64,000 nt of DNA from Flectobacillus sp. BAB-3569 (GTDB lineage Bacteria; Bacteroidota; Bacteroidia; Cytophagales; Spirosomataceae), in assembly GCF_002270355.1 (NCBI RefSeq), contig NZ_NJFZ01000028.1, forward strand, positions 17,312-81,311, in the 5' to 3' direction. Below, one piece after another: positions 9,290 through 16,259 of the stretch. Position 1 is the stretch's first letter. Each line of letters starts with the position of its first letter. Under the pieces are notes generated by a model that was not told where the DNA came from, did no database searches, and saw only the letters and a program-made list of their open reading frames with translations. A program made the position numbers and the translations under genes.

Positions 9290-9308
9290 CTGAAAACAGG
9301 AATAAATT

Positions 9309-10619
9309 ATGTTATCGCAAAACTCTGTATCAAACAGGGCTCCGTTGGAGTCTTTGAATGTATTGTCGTGGAAAGGAATCCAAATGAAGACTTTTCATAT
9401 TACATGGATTACTTTTTTCTTTTGCTTCTTTGGTTGGTTTGGCATTGCGCCATTGATGAAAATCGTCAAAGATGATTTGGGACTTACCAAAGCTCAAATC
9501 GGAAATGTAATGATTGCTTCGGTTTCGGCAACAATTTTTGCTCGCTTAATTATCGGACGTTTATGTGACACGTTAGGACCACGCTTGACCTACACGGGGT
9601 TACTTATCCTAGGTTCAATTCCTGTTATTGGTATCGGATTATCCAATAGCTACGAAAGTTTCTTATTGTTTCGCCTGGCCATTGGCGTGATCGGCGCTTC
9701 TTTTGTAATTACTCAATACCATACTTCTATGATGTTTGCTCCCCAAATTAAAGGAACAGCCAATGCTGTTGCTGGAGGCTGGGGCAATTTGGGAGGCGGT
9801 ATTACCAACATGGTTATGCCCTTGGTATTTGCCGCTTTTGTTGGAGCAGGGTATACCAAACCAGAAGCTTGGAGATTAGCCATGATGATTCCGGGAGTGA
9901 TTTTATTGGTCATGGCATTCGTATATTTCCGTTTTACAAAAGACACGCCTGCTGGTAACTTCGCAGACATTACTCGCCAACAACAAGCCAAAGGTTCATT
10001 CTGGGCAGCAGCCTCTGATTTTCGTACTTGGATTTTGTTTTTGGCGTATGGAGCTTGTTTTGGTATCGAAATTACCTTTGACAATGTGGCTGCTTTATAC
10101 TTTTCAGAATACTTCAAATGTGATTTAGCAACAGCAGGCTTATTAGCGGGTATCTTCGGGTTCATGAACTTGTTTGCAAGAGCCATCGGTGGAATCGTAG
10201 CCGACAAGGTAGGAGCAAAAATGGGAATGCGTGGCAAAGGCTGGTTATTGGCTGGATTATTAAGTTTGGAAGGTATCGGTATTATTCTCTTTGCTCAAAC
10301 TAATTCCTTAGCAATGGCTGTGGTAGCGATGTTGGGCTTTGCTTTCTTCTTAAAAATGGCAAACGGCGCTACGTATGCAATCGTACCATTTATTGATTCA
10401 AAAAATGTAGGTTCTGTTTCGGGAATCGTAGGTGCTGGTGGCAACCTTGGTGGTGTGCTAGCAGGCTTTTTATTCAAATCTGAAAACATTACTTATAACC
10501 AAGCATTCTTCTATATTGGTTTGGTAGTAGGCGCTATTGGTTTAGTGGTAGCGATAAGTCGTTTCGAAAAACAATCTCAAACTTCAAAAAAATTACAGTT
10601 AGAACCAGAAATGGCTTAA
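9309..10619 (+). CDS. nrtP: NNP-family nitrate/nitrite MFS transporter
   Basis: This 436-residue inner-membrane protein has about 12 transmembrane segments and the family's glycine-rich signatures, GGWGNLGGGITNM (about 156-168) and a second GAGGNLGGVLAGF near residue 385. The Arg in TM2 (FARLIIGRL), which binds the anion in this family, is present. It imports nitrate and may export nitrite. The start at 9309 is kept because the N-terminal LNVLSWKGIQMKTFH resembles other family members and AGGA sits 7 nt upstream; an internal ATG at 9384 is the alternative. The leader carries the shared hairpins, so regulation by an RNA-level signal is plausible. Confidence 0.92.
   Translation: MLSQNSVSNRAPLESLNVLSWKGIQMKTFHITWITFFFCFFGWFGIAPLMKIVKDDLGLTKAQIGNVMIASVSATIFARLIIGRLCDTLGPRLTYTGLLILGSIPVIGIGLSNSYESFLLFRLAIGVIGASFVITQYHTSMMFAPQIKGTANAVAGGWGNLGGGITNMVMPLVFAAFVGAGYTKPEAWRLAMMIPGVILLVMAFVYFRFTKDTPAGNFADITRQQQAKGSFWAAASDFRTWILFLAYGACFGIEITFDNVAALYFSEYFKCDLATAGLLAGIFGFMNLFARAIGGIVADKVGAKMGMRGKGWLLAGLLSLEGIGIILFAQTNSLAMAVVAMLGFAFFLKMANGATYAIVPFIDSKNVGSVSGIVGAGGNLGGVLAGFLFKSENITYNQAFFYIGLVVGAIGLVVAISRFEKQSQTSKKLQLEPEMA
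9314..9328 (+). promoter_or_regulatory. shared 15-mer, nrtP copy
   Basis: ATCGCAAAACTCTGT here is identical to 10846-10860 in the porin leader and nearly identical to 12714-12727 in nrtA. It overlaps codons 2-7 of nrtP, in a different reading frame from the nrtA copy, so protein conservation does not explain it. Confidence 0.5.
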
Positions 10620-10811
10620 TAAAATTTAAGTTGTGAGGCAATAGGCATTAGGCAAATAGTTTTAAAAACTGATACATTTTGCTCAATGCCCATTGCTGCA
10701 AACCAAAAGCTTAATGTTTAGATTTAATTAAAATTTCACATTCACAATTCACAACTCATAATTCAGCACTAGTACTTCACATCTATTTTTCTTTTAAAAC
10801 AAACAAAAAAA

Positions 10812-10840
10812 CCCGAATGAGATGGGGGTCTCAATTCGGG
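10812..10840 (+). promoter_or_regulatory. leader hairpin with TGGGGG hexaloop (porin)
   Basis: Arms CCCGAATGAGA (10812-10822) and TCTCAATTCGGG (10829-10840), with one bulged A, close the loop TGGGGG (10823-10828). No T-run follows, so it is not a normal terminator. Confidence 0.65.
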
Positions 10841-10845
10841 CGAAA

Positions 10846-10860
10846 ATCGCAAAACTCTGT
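10846..10860 (+). promoter_or_regulatory. shared 15-mer, porin copy
   Basis: ATCGCAAAACTCTGT is identical to 9314-9328. Here it is untranslated, 27 nt before the porin ATG and 5 nt after the hairpin. Confidence 0.55.
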
Positions 10861-10887
10861 TAAAATTTTACAATCAGCTACAAAAGT

Positions 10888-12420
10888 ATGAAAAAAACTT
10901 ACAAAATCAAGGCTGCATTAGCCTTATTGGTGGGGGTTTCTACTCACTTTGTGTCGAAGGCACAATTCTCTTTGCAAGGTCAAGTTAGAACTCGTACTGA
11001 GGTTCGCAATGGACTAGGTAACCTAGTTCCGACAGGTTCAGATGCTGCGGCATTTACCTCTCAACGTACTCGTTTGATTTTTGGTTACAAGTGGGACCGT
11101 GTAACATTTGGAGCTACCGTTCAGGACATTCGTGTATGGGGACAAGATGCCTCAACTATCTCGAATAATGATGGTAGTCGTTTGATGTTACATGAAGGCT
11201 GGGCTGAAGTAACCTTAGCCAACAAAGCTGACACTACCATTAAATTCAAGGCAGTTGATCAACTTTCGATCAAAATTGGTCGCCAAGAATTAAGTTATGA
11301 CGATGTTAGATTAATAGGAAATTTGGATTGGTTGCAACAAGGGCGTCGTCACGACATGGTATTACTCAAAGGAATGCACTCAGGTTGGCAGTTTGATGTA
11401 GGTTATGCTTTTAACCAAAATACTGATGCATTTAATACAACGGGGACTATTTATACACCTGCCAACACACCACAGTATATGCCAAATTCGAAAGGCACCT
11501 TGGTGGCAGTACCCGCAGGAACGATTCCGAACGGAGCGGTATTTACGAGTAATCCGAGTACAAACGGTGCTACGCAAGATTATAAATCATTCAAAAGCGT
11601 ATATATCTCCCGTAAGTTTAACCAGACTAAGTTTTCAGGCTTATTTTTCAATGATGATTTTGGGAAATACAAGATGGATACCTTGGTCGGAAACAGTTCG
11701 ACAGGGTATTTATATGGCAGAGATTTTAGAGGACAAAAAGGGGTAAACAGCCGAGTAACTTACGGTTTGATGATTAACCATACTTTAGGCAATGCTTCAG
11801 GATTTGGTAAAATTGCTTTCCAAGGTGCGTATTATGCGCAAACAGGCAAAGACCGTGATGGTGTAGCAATGGATGCTTATCACTACACGCTTTCGGCGAC
11901 TTATCAAAAAGGCAAATGGGCATTTACGCCAGGCTATGATGTTCTTTCAGGAAATGATGCGGTAAATCCTAGTGGCAAAAACAATCGCTTTGACCCACTT
12001 TATGGAACACCACACCGCCACTGGGGCTATATGGATTACTTTTATGTGGGTACAGGCGCACCAGCAGGAGGCTTGAACAATGCTTATTTCAAAGTAAAAT
12101 ATACCACCAATGTATTGACAGTTGGCTTGGATTACCACTCATTTGCTTTAAACAAAGCTATGGTAAAAACAGGCTCTGATGGTATCAAAAGCACGATTAA
12201 TAACCAATTGGGTACTGAGTTAGACTTTACGTTGAATTACAACATGAACAAGTTTACCAATATCGAACTAGGCTATTCAATCATGAATGCAACCGACAGT
12301 ATGCCCATTGCCAAAGCACAAAGCGCAACAGCAACTTACGACAAAACAGGTACATGGTTTTATGCGATGATTAACATTCGTCCAGATTTCTTTTACTCAA
12401 AACCAGTAGCGTTAAGGTAA
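10888..12420 (+). CDS. outer-membrane porin of the alginate-export type
   Basis: This 510-residue protein has a Sec signal peptide (MKKTYKIKAALALLVG, cleavage near SKA-Q at 25/26). A long region of alternating polar and aromatic residues follows, typical of a beta-barrel; QRTRLIFGYKWDRVTFGATVQDIRVWGQ near residues 55-90 is characteristic of the alginate_exp family. The chain ends in YSKPVALR. It probably forms an outer-membrane channel. Its place between the two nitrate uptake systems and its shared leader element suggest that it admits nitrate; substrate specificity is inference. No TonB box or plug domain is seen, so transport should be passive. Confidence 0.82.
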   Translation: MKKTYKIKAALALLVGVSTHFVSKAQFSLQGQVRTRTEVRNGLGNLVPTGSDAAAFTSQRTRLIFGYKWDRVTFGATVQDIRVWGQDASTISNNDGSRLMLHEGWAEVTLANKADTTIKFKAVDQLSIKIGRQELSYDDVRLIGNLDWLQQGRRHDMVLLKGMHSGWQFDVGYAFNQNTDAFNTTGTIYTPANTPQYMPNSKGTLVAVPAGTIPNGAVFTSNPSTNGATQDYKSFKSVYISRKFNQTKFSGLFFNDDFGKYKMDTLVGNSSTGYLYGRDFRGQKGVNSRVTYGLMINHTLGNASGFGKIAFQGAYYAQTGKDRDGVAMDAYHYTLSATYQKGKWAFTPGYDVLSGNDAVNPSGKNNRFDPLYGTPHRHWGYMDYFYVGTGAPAGGLNNAYFKVKYTTNVLTVGLDYHSFALNKAMVKTGSDGIKSTINNQLGTELDFTLNYNMNKFTNIELGYSIMNATDSMPIAKAQSATATYDKTGTWFYAMINIRPDFFYSKPVALR

Positions 12421-12473
12421 TTGTGAGTGGTGAATTTTGAATTGTGAGTGGCGAGTTGTGAATGATGAATATA
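12421..12473. repeat. degenerate heptamer tract
   Basis: A run of GTGAGTG/GTGAATT-like 7-8 bp words starts right after the porin stop codon. Similar tracts occur near gene ends at 2221, 10733, 22203, 22392, 53071 and 56971. Confidence 0.6.
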
Positions 12474-12537
12474 AACATCTAGCTATCAACACCCTAAACT
12501 CAATATCAATTCTATATTTTCACTCATAATACAAAAC

Positions 12538-12629
12538 CACTTTGTGCCTTTGTACCCGTACACTCTGTACTTCTATACCTGTACACTTTGTGCCTTTGTG
12601 CCCGTACACTTTGTGCCTTTTTACTGAAT
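12538..12629 (+). repeat. four tandem 23-bp repeats upstream of nrtA
   Basis: Units start at 12538, 12561, 12584 and 12607, each opening CACTTTGTGCC or CACTCTGTACT; the first three end in a CCCGTA-like motif. Units 1 and 3 differ at one base. They end 25 bp before the leader hairpin and contain several TTTG boxes. Confidence 0.8.
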
Positions 12630-12653
12630 TACTCATTTTTCAATATACAACTT

Positions 12654-12681
12654 CCTTAGACCGATGGGGGTCGGTCTAAGG
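12654..12681 (+). promoter_or_regulatory. leader hairpin with TGGGGG hexaloop (nrtA)
   Basis: Perfect 11-bp arms CCTTAGACCGA (12654-12664) and TCGGTCTAAGG (12671-12681) close the loop TGGGGG (12665-12670). ATTGTTTTA follows, so it could also act as a weak terminator. It ends 27 nt before the nrtA start codon. Confidence 0.7.
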
Positions 12682-12708
12682 ATTGTTTTAAACCATTTCA
12701 TAATCGTT

Positions 12709-13920
12709 ATGAACGCAAAAACTCTGTTAAAGCAAGTATTAGTGTTGGTAGGTTTAGTAGCTACAACACTACAATTGTCGGCAAATCCGACGCCTTCAGG
12801 AAAGAAAATAAGATTAGGGTTTATTCCACTGACAGACTGTGCTCCGCTAGTAGCCGCTAAAGAGTTGGGATTATTCGCAAAATATGGTGTCGATGTAGAG
12901 CTTTCGAAAGAAGCCTCATGGGCCAATGTTCGTGATAAAATCTTGAATGGTGAATTGGATGGAGCACACTGTCTTTTCTCGATGCCTTTGTCAGTATATA
13001 CAGGAATTGGTGGTAAAGCTGGCTCTGAAATGAAGATTGCGATGGTAATCAACAACAATGGACAAGGTATCACACTTTCGAAAGACTTCTGTGGCATGGT
13101 TGGCTTCAAAGAAGTAAACAAAGTAGCAGCTACCGTAAAAGCCGTACAAGCTCGCAAAGAAGTTACGTTTGCCATGACTTTCCCAGGTGGAACCCACGAC
13201 ATATGGTTACGCAACTGGTTAGCAGCAGCAGGTGTCAATCAAAAATCGGTGGGTATTATCACAATTCCTCCTCCACAAATGGTGGCAAATATGCGTGTAG
13301 ACAACATGGAAGGCTATTGCGTAGGCGAACCTTGGAATGGCGTAGCCGCTACTCAAAACGTAGGTTTTACACATATTGCGTCACAGGATATCTGGAAACA
13401 TCACCCAGAAAAAGCTTTGGTTGTCAACAGCAAATTTGCCGCAGAGGATAAGGAAGATTTGAAAAAAGTGATGAAAGCTATTATCGAAGCTTGTCGCTGG
13501 TTAGACAATATGAGCAATCGTAAAAAAGCAGCTTCATGGTTGACTAAACCTTATTATGTAAATGCAGCATTGCCAGTAATTGAAGCACGTCTTTTAGGTT
13601 CAAACGATTTGGGTTGCGACTTGGGTGTTCAAAAGTACAAAGACGACTACATGACTTTCTATAACAACGGTGTCGTGAATATGCCTCGCAAATCTCATGC
13701 AATGTGGTTTTTGGCACAGTATGTTCGTTTTGGTTATTTAAAAGCTGAACCAAATTATAAAGCAATTGTCGAAAAATTGATTTTGGATGATTTGTATCAA
13801 GAAGTAGCCAAAGAAATGGCGGTGCCTATGCAACCAGACATGAAGCCTTTCAAAACTACGTATGACGTAAACTTCGATCCAGCCAATATCGACGATTATC
13901 TCAAAGCAACTCGTAAATAA
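12709..13920 (+). CDS. nrtA: nitrate ABC transporter substrate-binding protein
   Basis: This 403-residue protein belongs to the NrtA/CmpA family of periplasmic solute-binding proteins. The ATG at 12709 is chosen because it begins a clean signal peptide (MNAKTLLKQVLVLVG, cleavage near LSA-N). No lipobox Cys is seen, whereas cyanobacterial NrtA is a lipoprotein. Family features include IRLGFIPLTDCAPLVAAKE near the mature N-terminus and FPGGTHDIWLRNWL in the middle. It should deliver nitrate to the NrtB permease encoded 55 bp downstream. The shared motif CGCAAAAACTCTGT overlaps its first codons. Confidence 0.93.
   Translation: MNAKTLLKQVLVLVGLVATTLQLSANPTPSGKKIRLGFIPLTDCAPLVAAKELGLFAKYGVDVELSKEASWANVRDKILNGELDGAHCLFSMPLSVYTGIGGKAGSEMKIAMVINNNGQGITLSKDFCGMVGFKEVNKVAATVKAVQARKEVTFAMTFPGGTHDIWLRNWLAAAGVNQKSVGIITIPPPQMVANMRVDNMEGYCVGEPWNGVAATQNVGFTHIASQDIWKHHPEKALVVNSKFAAEDKEDLKKVMKAIIEACRWLDNMSNRKKAASWLTKPYYVNAALPVIEARLLGSNDLGCDLGVQKYKDDYMTFYNNGVVNMPRKSHAMWFLAQYVRFGYLKAEPNYKAIVEKLILDDLYQEVAKEMAVPMQPDMKPFKTTYDVNFDPANIDDYLKATRK
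12714..12727 (+). promoter_or_regulatory. shared 15-mer variant, nrtA copy
   Basis: CGCAAAAACTCTGT matches the nrtP and porin copies with one added A. Together with the TGGGGG hairpin it completes the same two-part arrangement in three leaders. Confidence 0.45.
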
Positions 13921-13930
13921 GATTTCCACA

Positions 13931-13959
13931 GTACTTCCTTGTGACAAGCAAGGAAGTAC
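13931..13959 (+). promoter_or_regulatory. intercistronic hairpin between nrtA and nrtB
   Basis: Perfect 11-bp arms GTACTTCCTTG and CAAGGAAGTAC surround a 7-nt loop TGACAAG. No T-run follows. Such a hairpin would protect the upstream nrtA message and favour more NrtA than NrtB. Confidence 0.6.
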
Positions 13960-13975
13960 CCAAACATACCATATC

Positions 13976-14764
13976 ATGAATTCATTTTCTCTCAAAAATT
14001 CGATTAGTAATACGCTTTACTTTATCGGAAGTATGTTGGTGCTGATTGGCTTGTGGCAGTTGGTAACAATTTTAACTAAAAACGAAATCCCTGGACCTGT
14101 AGCCACATGGCAGGTATTTATGGAACTTATGAGTGAACCATTTTACGACCGTGGCCCCAACGATAAAGGTATCGGCAACCAATTGGTTAGTTCATTAATT
14201 CGCGTTTTCAGTGGTTTTGGCGCTGGAAGTATCGTCGCTATTCCCCTTGGTTTGTTGATGGGTTCTTCTAAAACTGGGATGAAACTCCTCAACCCTATTG
14301 TGCAGATTTTGCGCCCAGTATCGCCTTTGGCTTGGTTTCCATTGGGCTTATTGGCTTTCAAAGCCGCAGAAGGAGCTACTATTTTTATCATCATGATTAC
14401 TTCATTATGGCCAACACTTATCAACACAGCTTTTGGCGTAGCAAGTATTCCTGATGACCATAAGAATGTAGGCAAGGCTTTTGGTTTTTCTACGTGGAAA
14501 TATATTACCAAAATCATGTTGCCTTATTCTATTCCACATATTATTACAGGTTTGCGTCTTTCGATTGGCGTAGCGTGGATGGTAATCGTAGCAGGCGAAA
14601 TGCTTTCGGGTGGTGTTGGTATTGGGTTCTTTGTTTGGGATAGTTGGAATGCCCTTTCATTAGAGCGTATCCTCGTAGCGATTTTGATTATCGGTACCGT
14701 AGGACTTTTGTTGGATAAAGGCTTCAATGCCTTACAAAATGCTTTTTCTTACAACCAAAAGTAA
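13976..14764 (+). CDS. nrtB: nitrate ABC transporter permease
   Basis: This 262-residue membrane protein has about six transmembrane segments and the ABC-permease EAA-type loop (KAFGFSTWKYITKIMLP, about 165-180) that docks on the ATPase. It matches NrtB/SsuC-type permeases in length. It lies 55 bp after nrtA, separated by a stabilising hairpin, and precedes the ATPase gene by about 320 bp, a gap occupied by a dispersed repeat. It forms the inner-membrane channel of the NrtABD importer, probably as a homodimer. Confidence 0.92.
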   Translation: MNSFSLKNSISNTLYFIGSMLVLIGLWQLVTILTKNEIPGPVATWQVFMELMSEPFYDRGPNDKGIGNQLVSSLIRVFSGFGAGSIVAIPLGLLMGSSKTGMKLLNPIVQILRPVSPLAWFPLGLLAFKAAEGATIFIIMITSLWPTLINTAFGVASIPDDHKNVGKAFGFSTWKYITKIMLPYSIPHIITGLRLSIGVAWMVIVAGEMLSGGVGIGFFVWDSWNALSLERILVAILIIGTVGLLLDKGFNALQNAFSYNQK

Positions 14765-14765
14765 T

Positions 14766-14950
14766 AAGTTAGTGGGCAAAATAGAATTTAATTTTTGTGC
14801 CTAAAGCATTCAGCTATCAGCTTTCGGCGGTGGGCTTTGGAAAAAAGCATAGCTGTGGTTAATAAAAACATTTTAACACTCTGTGCCTTGTGCCTGTTGC
14901 CTTGTCCCTAAACACATAACTTAAATATTTTTCTGCTCGATTACTTAAGT
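14766..14950. repeat. MITE-like dispersed repeat, copy A, inside the nrt operon
   Basis: The left end (14766-14791, AAGTTAGTGGGCAAAATAGA) and right end (14921-14950, inverted TTCTGCTCGATTACTTAAGT) are imperfect inverted repeats. The interior has GCTTTCGGCGGTGGGCTTTGG and TGCCTTGTGCCTGTTGCC words shared with copies at 28824 and 54470. No coding content. It fills most of the 319-bp nrtB-ATPase gap. Confidence 0.7.
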
Positions 14951-15083
14951 AGGAAAACGCTATTAGTTAAAAGTACATTGGTTATTTGAAGGTATTCATA
15001 ATCAAAATATTATGGTAAAATTTCACCTCAGATGTACTATTAATTTAATCTTTCCTACTACTTATCTAAAACCTTTGCTACAA

Positions 15084-15941
15084 ATGAATACTAGCGATAA
15101 ATCACTCAATTTGGTCGATTCGGCCAATGATTTCCATAAAATTAATAGTCGTGAAACGGCTATCAGTATCAACAACGTTGAAGTATCTTTCTCAACACCC
15201 AAAGGAAAGTTTACGGCTGTAAAAGATATCTCTCTCGACATCAAAAGAGGTGAAATTATTTCCCTAATCGGTCACTCTGGTTGTGGAAAATCTACCTTGA
15301 TGAATACTATTTCGGGAATGGTATTACCTACTTCAGGAGAGGTAATCGCCAACGATAAAGTAGTAAAAGGACCAGGCCCCGATCGTGGTATCGTATTCCA
15401 AAATTATTCATTGTTACCTTGGATGTCGGTGTACAAAAACATCTTTGTCGCGGTTGATTCAGTTTTTAAGGATAAATCTACCGACGAAAAACACGCCATT
15501 GTCAACCATTACATCGAAATGGTAAACCTTACCTCACACAAAGACAAATTGCCAAGTCAGTTGTCGGGTGGGATGAAACAACGAGTAGCTATTGCGCGTG
15601 CATTTGCCATCAATCCAAGCATTTTGTTATTGGACGAACCATTCGGAGCATTGGATGCACTCACCAAAGGTTCGATGCACATCGAGTTATTGAAATTATG
15701 GAACCTAGATAATCGTAACAAAACTATCGTGATGGTAACTCATGACATAGAAGAAGCGATTTTCTTATCTGATAAAGTAGTGGTAATGAATAACGGGCCA
15801 GCGGCTACTATCAAAAAGATTGTAGAGGTAAATCTAGAAAGACCGCGTAATAAAAAAGCAATTGCTCACGACCCTGAATACATCCGAATTCATGATGAAC
15901 TATTAGGATTGTTGTTTGATAAGTTTTCTATTGAAGACTAA
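15084..15941 (+). CDS. nrtD: nitrate ABC transporter ATP-binding protein
   Basis: This 285-residue ATPase has the full nucleotide-binding set: Walker A GHSGCGKST (63-71), a Q-loop region GIVFQNYSLLPW, signature LSGGMKQR, Walker B ILLLDEPFGALD, and switch His in MVTHD. The start at 15084 (MNTSDKSLN) is preferred over the GTG/ATG options upstream because the extra N-terminus looks non-coding. It lacks the C-terminal NrtA-like sensor domain of cyanobacterial NrtC and resembles NrtD, so a homodimer probably powers NrtB. It is followed by a hairpin at 15955-15977. Confidence 0.92.
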   Translation: MNTSDKSLNLVDSANDFHKINSRETAISINNVEVSFSTPKGKFTAVKDISLDIKRGEIISLIGHSGCGKSTLMNTISGMVLPTSGEVIANDKVVKGPGPDRGIVFQNYSLLPWMSVYKNIFVAVDSVFKDKSTDEKHAIVNHYIEMVNLTSHKDKLPSQLSGGMKQRVAIARAFAINPSILLLDEPFGALDALTKGSMHIELLKLWNLDNRNKTIVMVTHDIEEAIFLSDKVVVMNNGPAATIKKIVEVNLERPRNKKAIAHDPEYIRIHDELLGLLFDKFSIED

Positions 15942-15954
15942 TAGGTATAAAAAA

Positions 15955-15977
15955 GCCCGAAATAAATGATTTCGGGC
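15955..15977. terminator. hairpin after nrtD
   Basis: Arms GCCCGAAAT and ATTTCGGGC (9 bp) with loop AAATG, preceded by an A-run, begin 14 bp past the nrtD stop. The T-run is on the other strand, so its strength as a rightward terminator is uncertain. Confidence 0.5.
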
Positions 15978-15986
15978 AAGACTCTT

Positions 15987-16178
15987 ACTTTTCATTGATA
16001 TGAAAAGTCTCAAACTGGTCTAATCGAGCTGATAGTTTCCAACATAGCGGTGTCAAAAACCAATGACATCAGTAGCGGCCGATGTTCATACCGAATTAGG
16101 GTTTCAAGAATTTATGAATTCCGCAATCCTCATATCAATGTATGCAAAAGTAGGGTGATTATTGAAGGAATAATCATC
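15987..16178 (+). promoter_or_regulatory. structured leader upstream of the nitrate reductase gene
   Basis: The 318-bp gap before narB holds several nested inverted repeats. A hairpin ACTTTTCAT/ATGAAAAGT lies at 15987-16008. CTAATCG (16020-16026) pairs with CGAATTAG (16092-16099) around AACAT..CGG (16041-16050) with CCGATGTT (16079-16086) and TGTCA (16051-16055) with TGACA (16064-16068). A 10-bp hairpin GGTGATTATT/AATAATCATC lies at 16154-16178. The layout looks like a folded RNA leader, but I recognise no known riboswitch. Confidence 0.4.
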
Positions 16179-16259
16179 AAAACCTTAAACATAAACCATG
16201 CCATCTTTGCGGAAAATTCATGATGAAACACTTTTGAAACAAAATAAAACACTTTGTAT

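Larger units (their letters stand above)
9025..9308 (+). promoter_or_regulatory. leader of the nitrate transporter gene
   Basis: This 284-bp stretch has no gene. It has a short hairpin (TGCCC / GGGCA, about 9173-9190), then two tandem hairpins with identical hexaloops close to the ribosome site AGGA, 7 nt before the start codon. Confidence 0.5.
10620..10887 (+). promoter_or_regulatory. leader of the porin gene
   Basis: No gene. It contains TAGGCATTAGGC-type words (about 10638-10720), a reversed heptamer tract (10733-10778), and from 10812 a strong hexaloop hairpin plus the shared 15-mer, 28 to 76 nt before the start codon. Confidence 0.5.

Noticed and set aside
9218..9475. 85-residue frame upstream of and overlapping nrtP
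   Set aside because: It crosses both leader hairpins and the nrtP start in another frame; no family likeness.
9713..10237. 174-residue frame antisense to nrtP
   Set aside because: Ala/Pro/Lys-rich low-complexity translation exactly opposite a well-supported transporter gene; no start signal or family likeness.
12538..12629. CRISPR-like array
   Set aside because: The 23-bp units are directly adjacent with no spacers and no cas genes nearby.
12633..13238. 201-residue frame antisense to nrtA
   Set aside because: Lies opposite the conserved coding strand and would begin inside it; composition is typical of a shadow frame.
14766..14950. Insertion sequence in the nrt operon
   Set aside because: No transposase or ORF in the element; it is better described as a MITE-like repeat.
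15987..16178. Molybdenum cofactor or cobalamin riboswitch before narB
   Set aside because: I could not find the conserved boxes of either class; only general folding potential is supported.
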